Assembly (NCBI RefSeq): GCF_019429565.1
Contig: NZ_JAHXSA010000001.1
Coordinates: forward strand, 682,001-746,000
Origin: Schaalia sp. ORNL0103
GTDB taxonomy: Bacteria > Actinomycetota > Actinomycetes > Actinomycetales > Actinomycetaceae
Length of the DNA: 64,000 nucleotides
Direction: 5' to 3'
The notes beneath the pieces were generated by a model. It saw nothing but the letters and a program-made list of their open reading frames with translations. It was not told the origin of the DNA and did no database searches. Below, piece after piece: positions 62,864 to 64,000 of this stretch. The translations under genes and the position numbers were made by a program. How positions within the stretch are numbered: the first letter of the stretch is position 1; every line of letters begins with the position of its first letter.

Positions 62864-64000
<1,137 letters not shown>

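Overview
The window is high-GC, gene-dense chromosomal DNA of an actinobacterium. The 16S rRNA, the gene orders rlmN-dxr-rseP-ispG, tyrS...tlyA-nadK-recN-steA-mctB-NUDIX and sufR-B-D-C-S-U-T, and the homodimeric AceE all fit Actinomycetales. From memory of the 16S variable regions and the gene set I would guess an oral Actinomyces/Schaalia-type organism. That is inference, not a database match.

Layout. 1-6.4 kb (+): partial rlmN, two small DivIVA-motif genes, dxr, rseP and ispG, mostly joined by 1-4 bp overlaps, then an SRPBCC-like protein. 6.4-12 kb (+): a membrane protein behind a dyad-flanked promoter, proS, def, DUF3145, a degenerate acyl-carrier-like protein, and aspA. 12-15.4 kb (-): a flavin-reductase-like gene and aceE. 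15.7-16.3 kb (+): DUF3052 and tRNA-Val. 16.4-21 kb (-): ndh, then lipB-lipA-AMP ligase as an overlapping operon. 21-22.8 kb (+): a NIF3-family gene and a cysteine-free relative of the zinc-ribbon coiled-coil family. 22.8-28.2 kb (-): GH29 fucosidase, yaaA, ppgK, map and panB, with RNase P RNA on + at 25.1-25.4 kb. 28.3-38.8 kb (+): pheST, a flavodoxin-like gene, argR, argG, an O-antigen-ligase-like membrane protein, argH and tyrS. 38.8-44.4 kb (+): a complete rrn operon (promoter, 16S, 23S, 5S, terminator). 44.5-53.6 kb (+): an RGG/RD-repeat TPR-HAD fusion, a small ORF, tlyA, nadK, recN, steA, mctB and a NUDIX hydrolase. 53.7-60.2 kb (+): the SUF iron-sulfur operon with its repressor. 60.2-64 kb (-): an acyl-CoA ligase, a zinc metallopeptidase and partial tgt.

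How the genes work together. SUF supplies Fe-S clusters used by IspG, LipA and RlmN. LipB/LipA lipoylate the E2 partners of AceE-type dehydrogenases. Dxr and IspG are two steps of the MEP isoprenoid pathway. ArgR, ArgG and ArgH are arginine biosynthesis and its regulator. RlmN, TlyA, Tgt, PheST, TyrS, ProS, Map, Def, RNase P and the rRNAs serve translation.

This is largely conserved core genome. I see no CRISPR array, prophage, insertion sequence, toxin-antitoxin or defence island. The less ordinary items are the 162-bp near-identical tandem duplication in the RGG/RD-TPR-HAD fusion, the acyl-carrier-like protein lacking its serine, the cysteine-less zinc-ribbon relative, the AMP ligase coupled to lipoate synthesis, an apparently leaderless argR whose operator covers its own -10 and start codon, and an rrn operon placed inside otherwise conserved tyrS-tlyA synteny.
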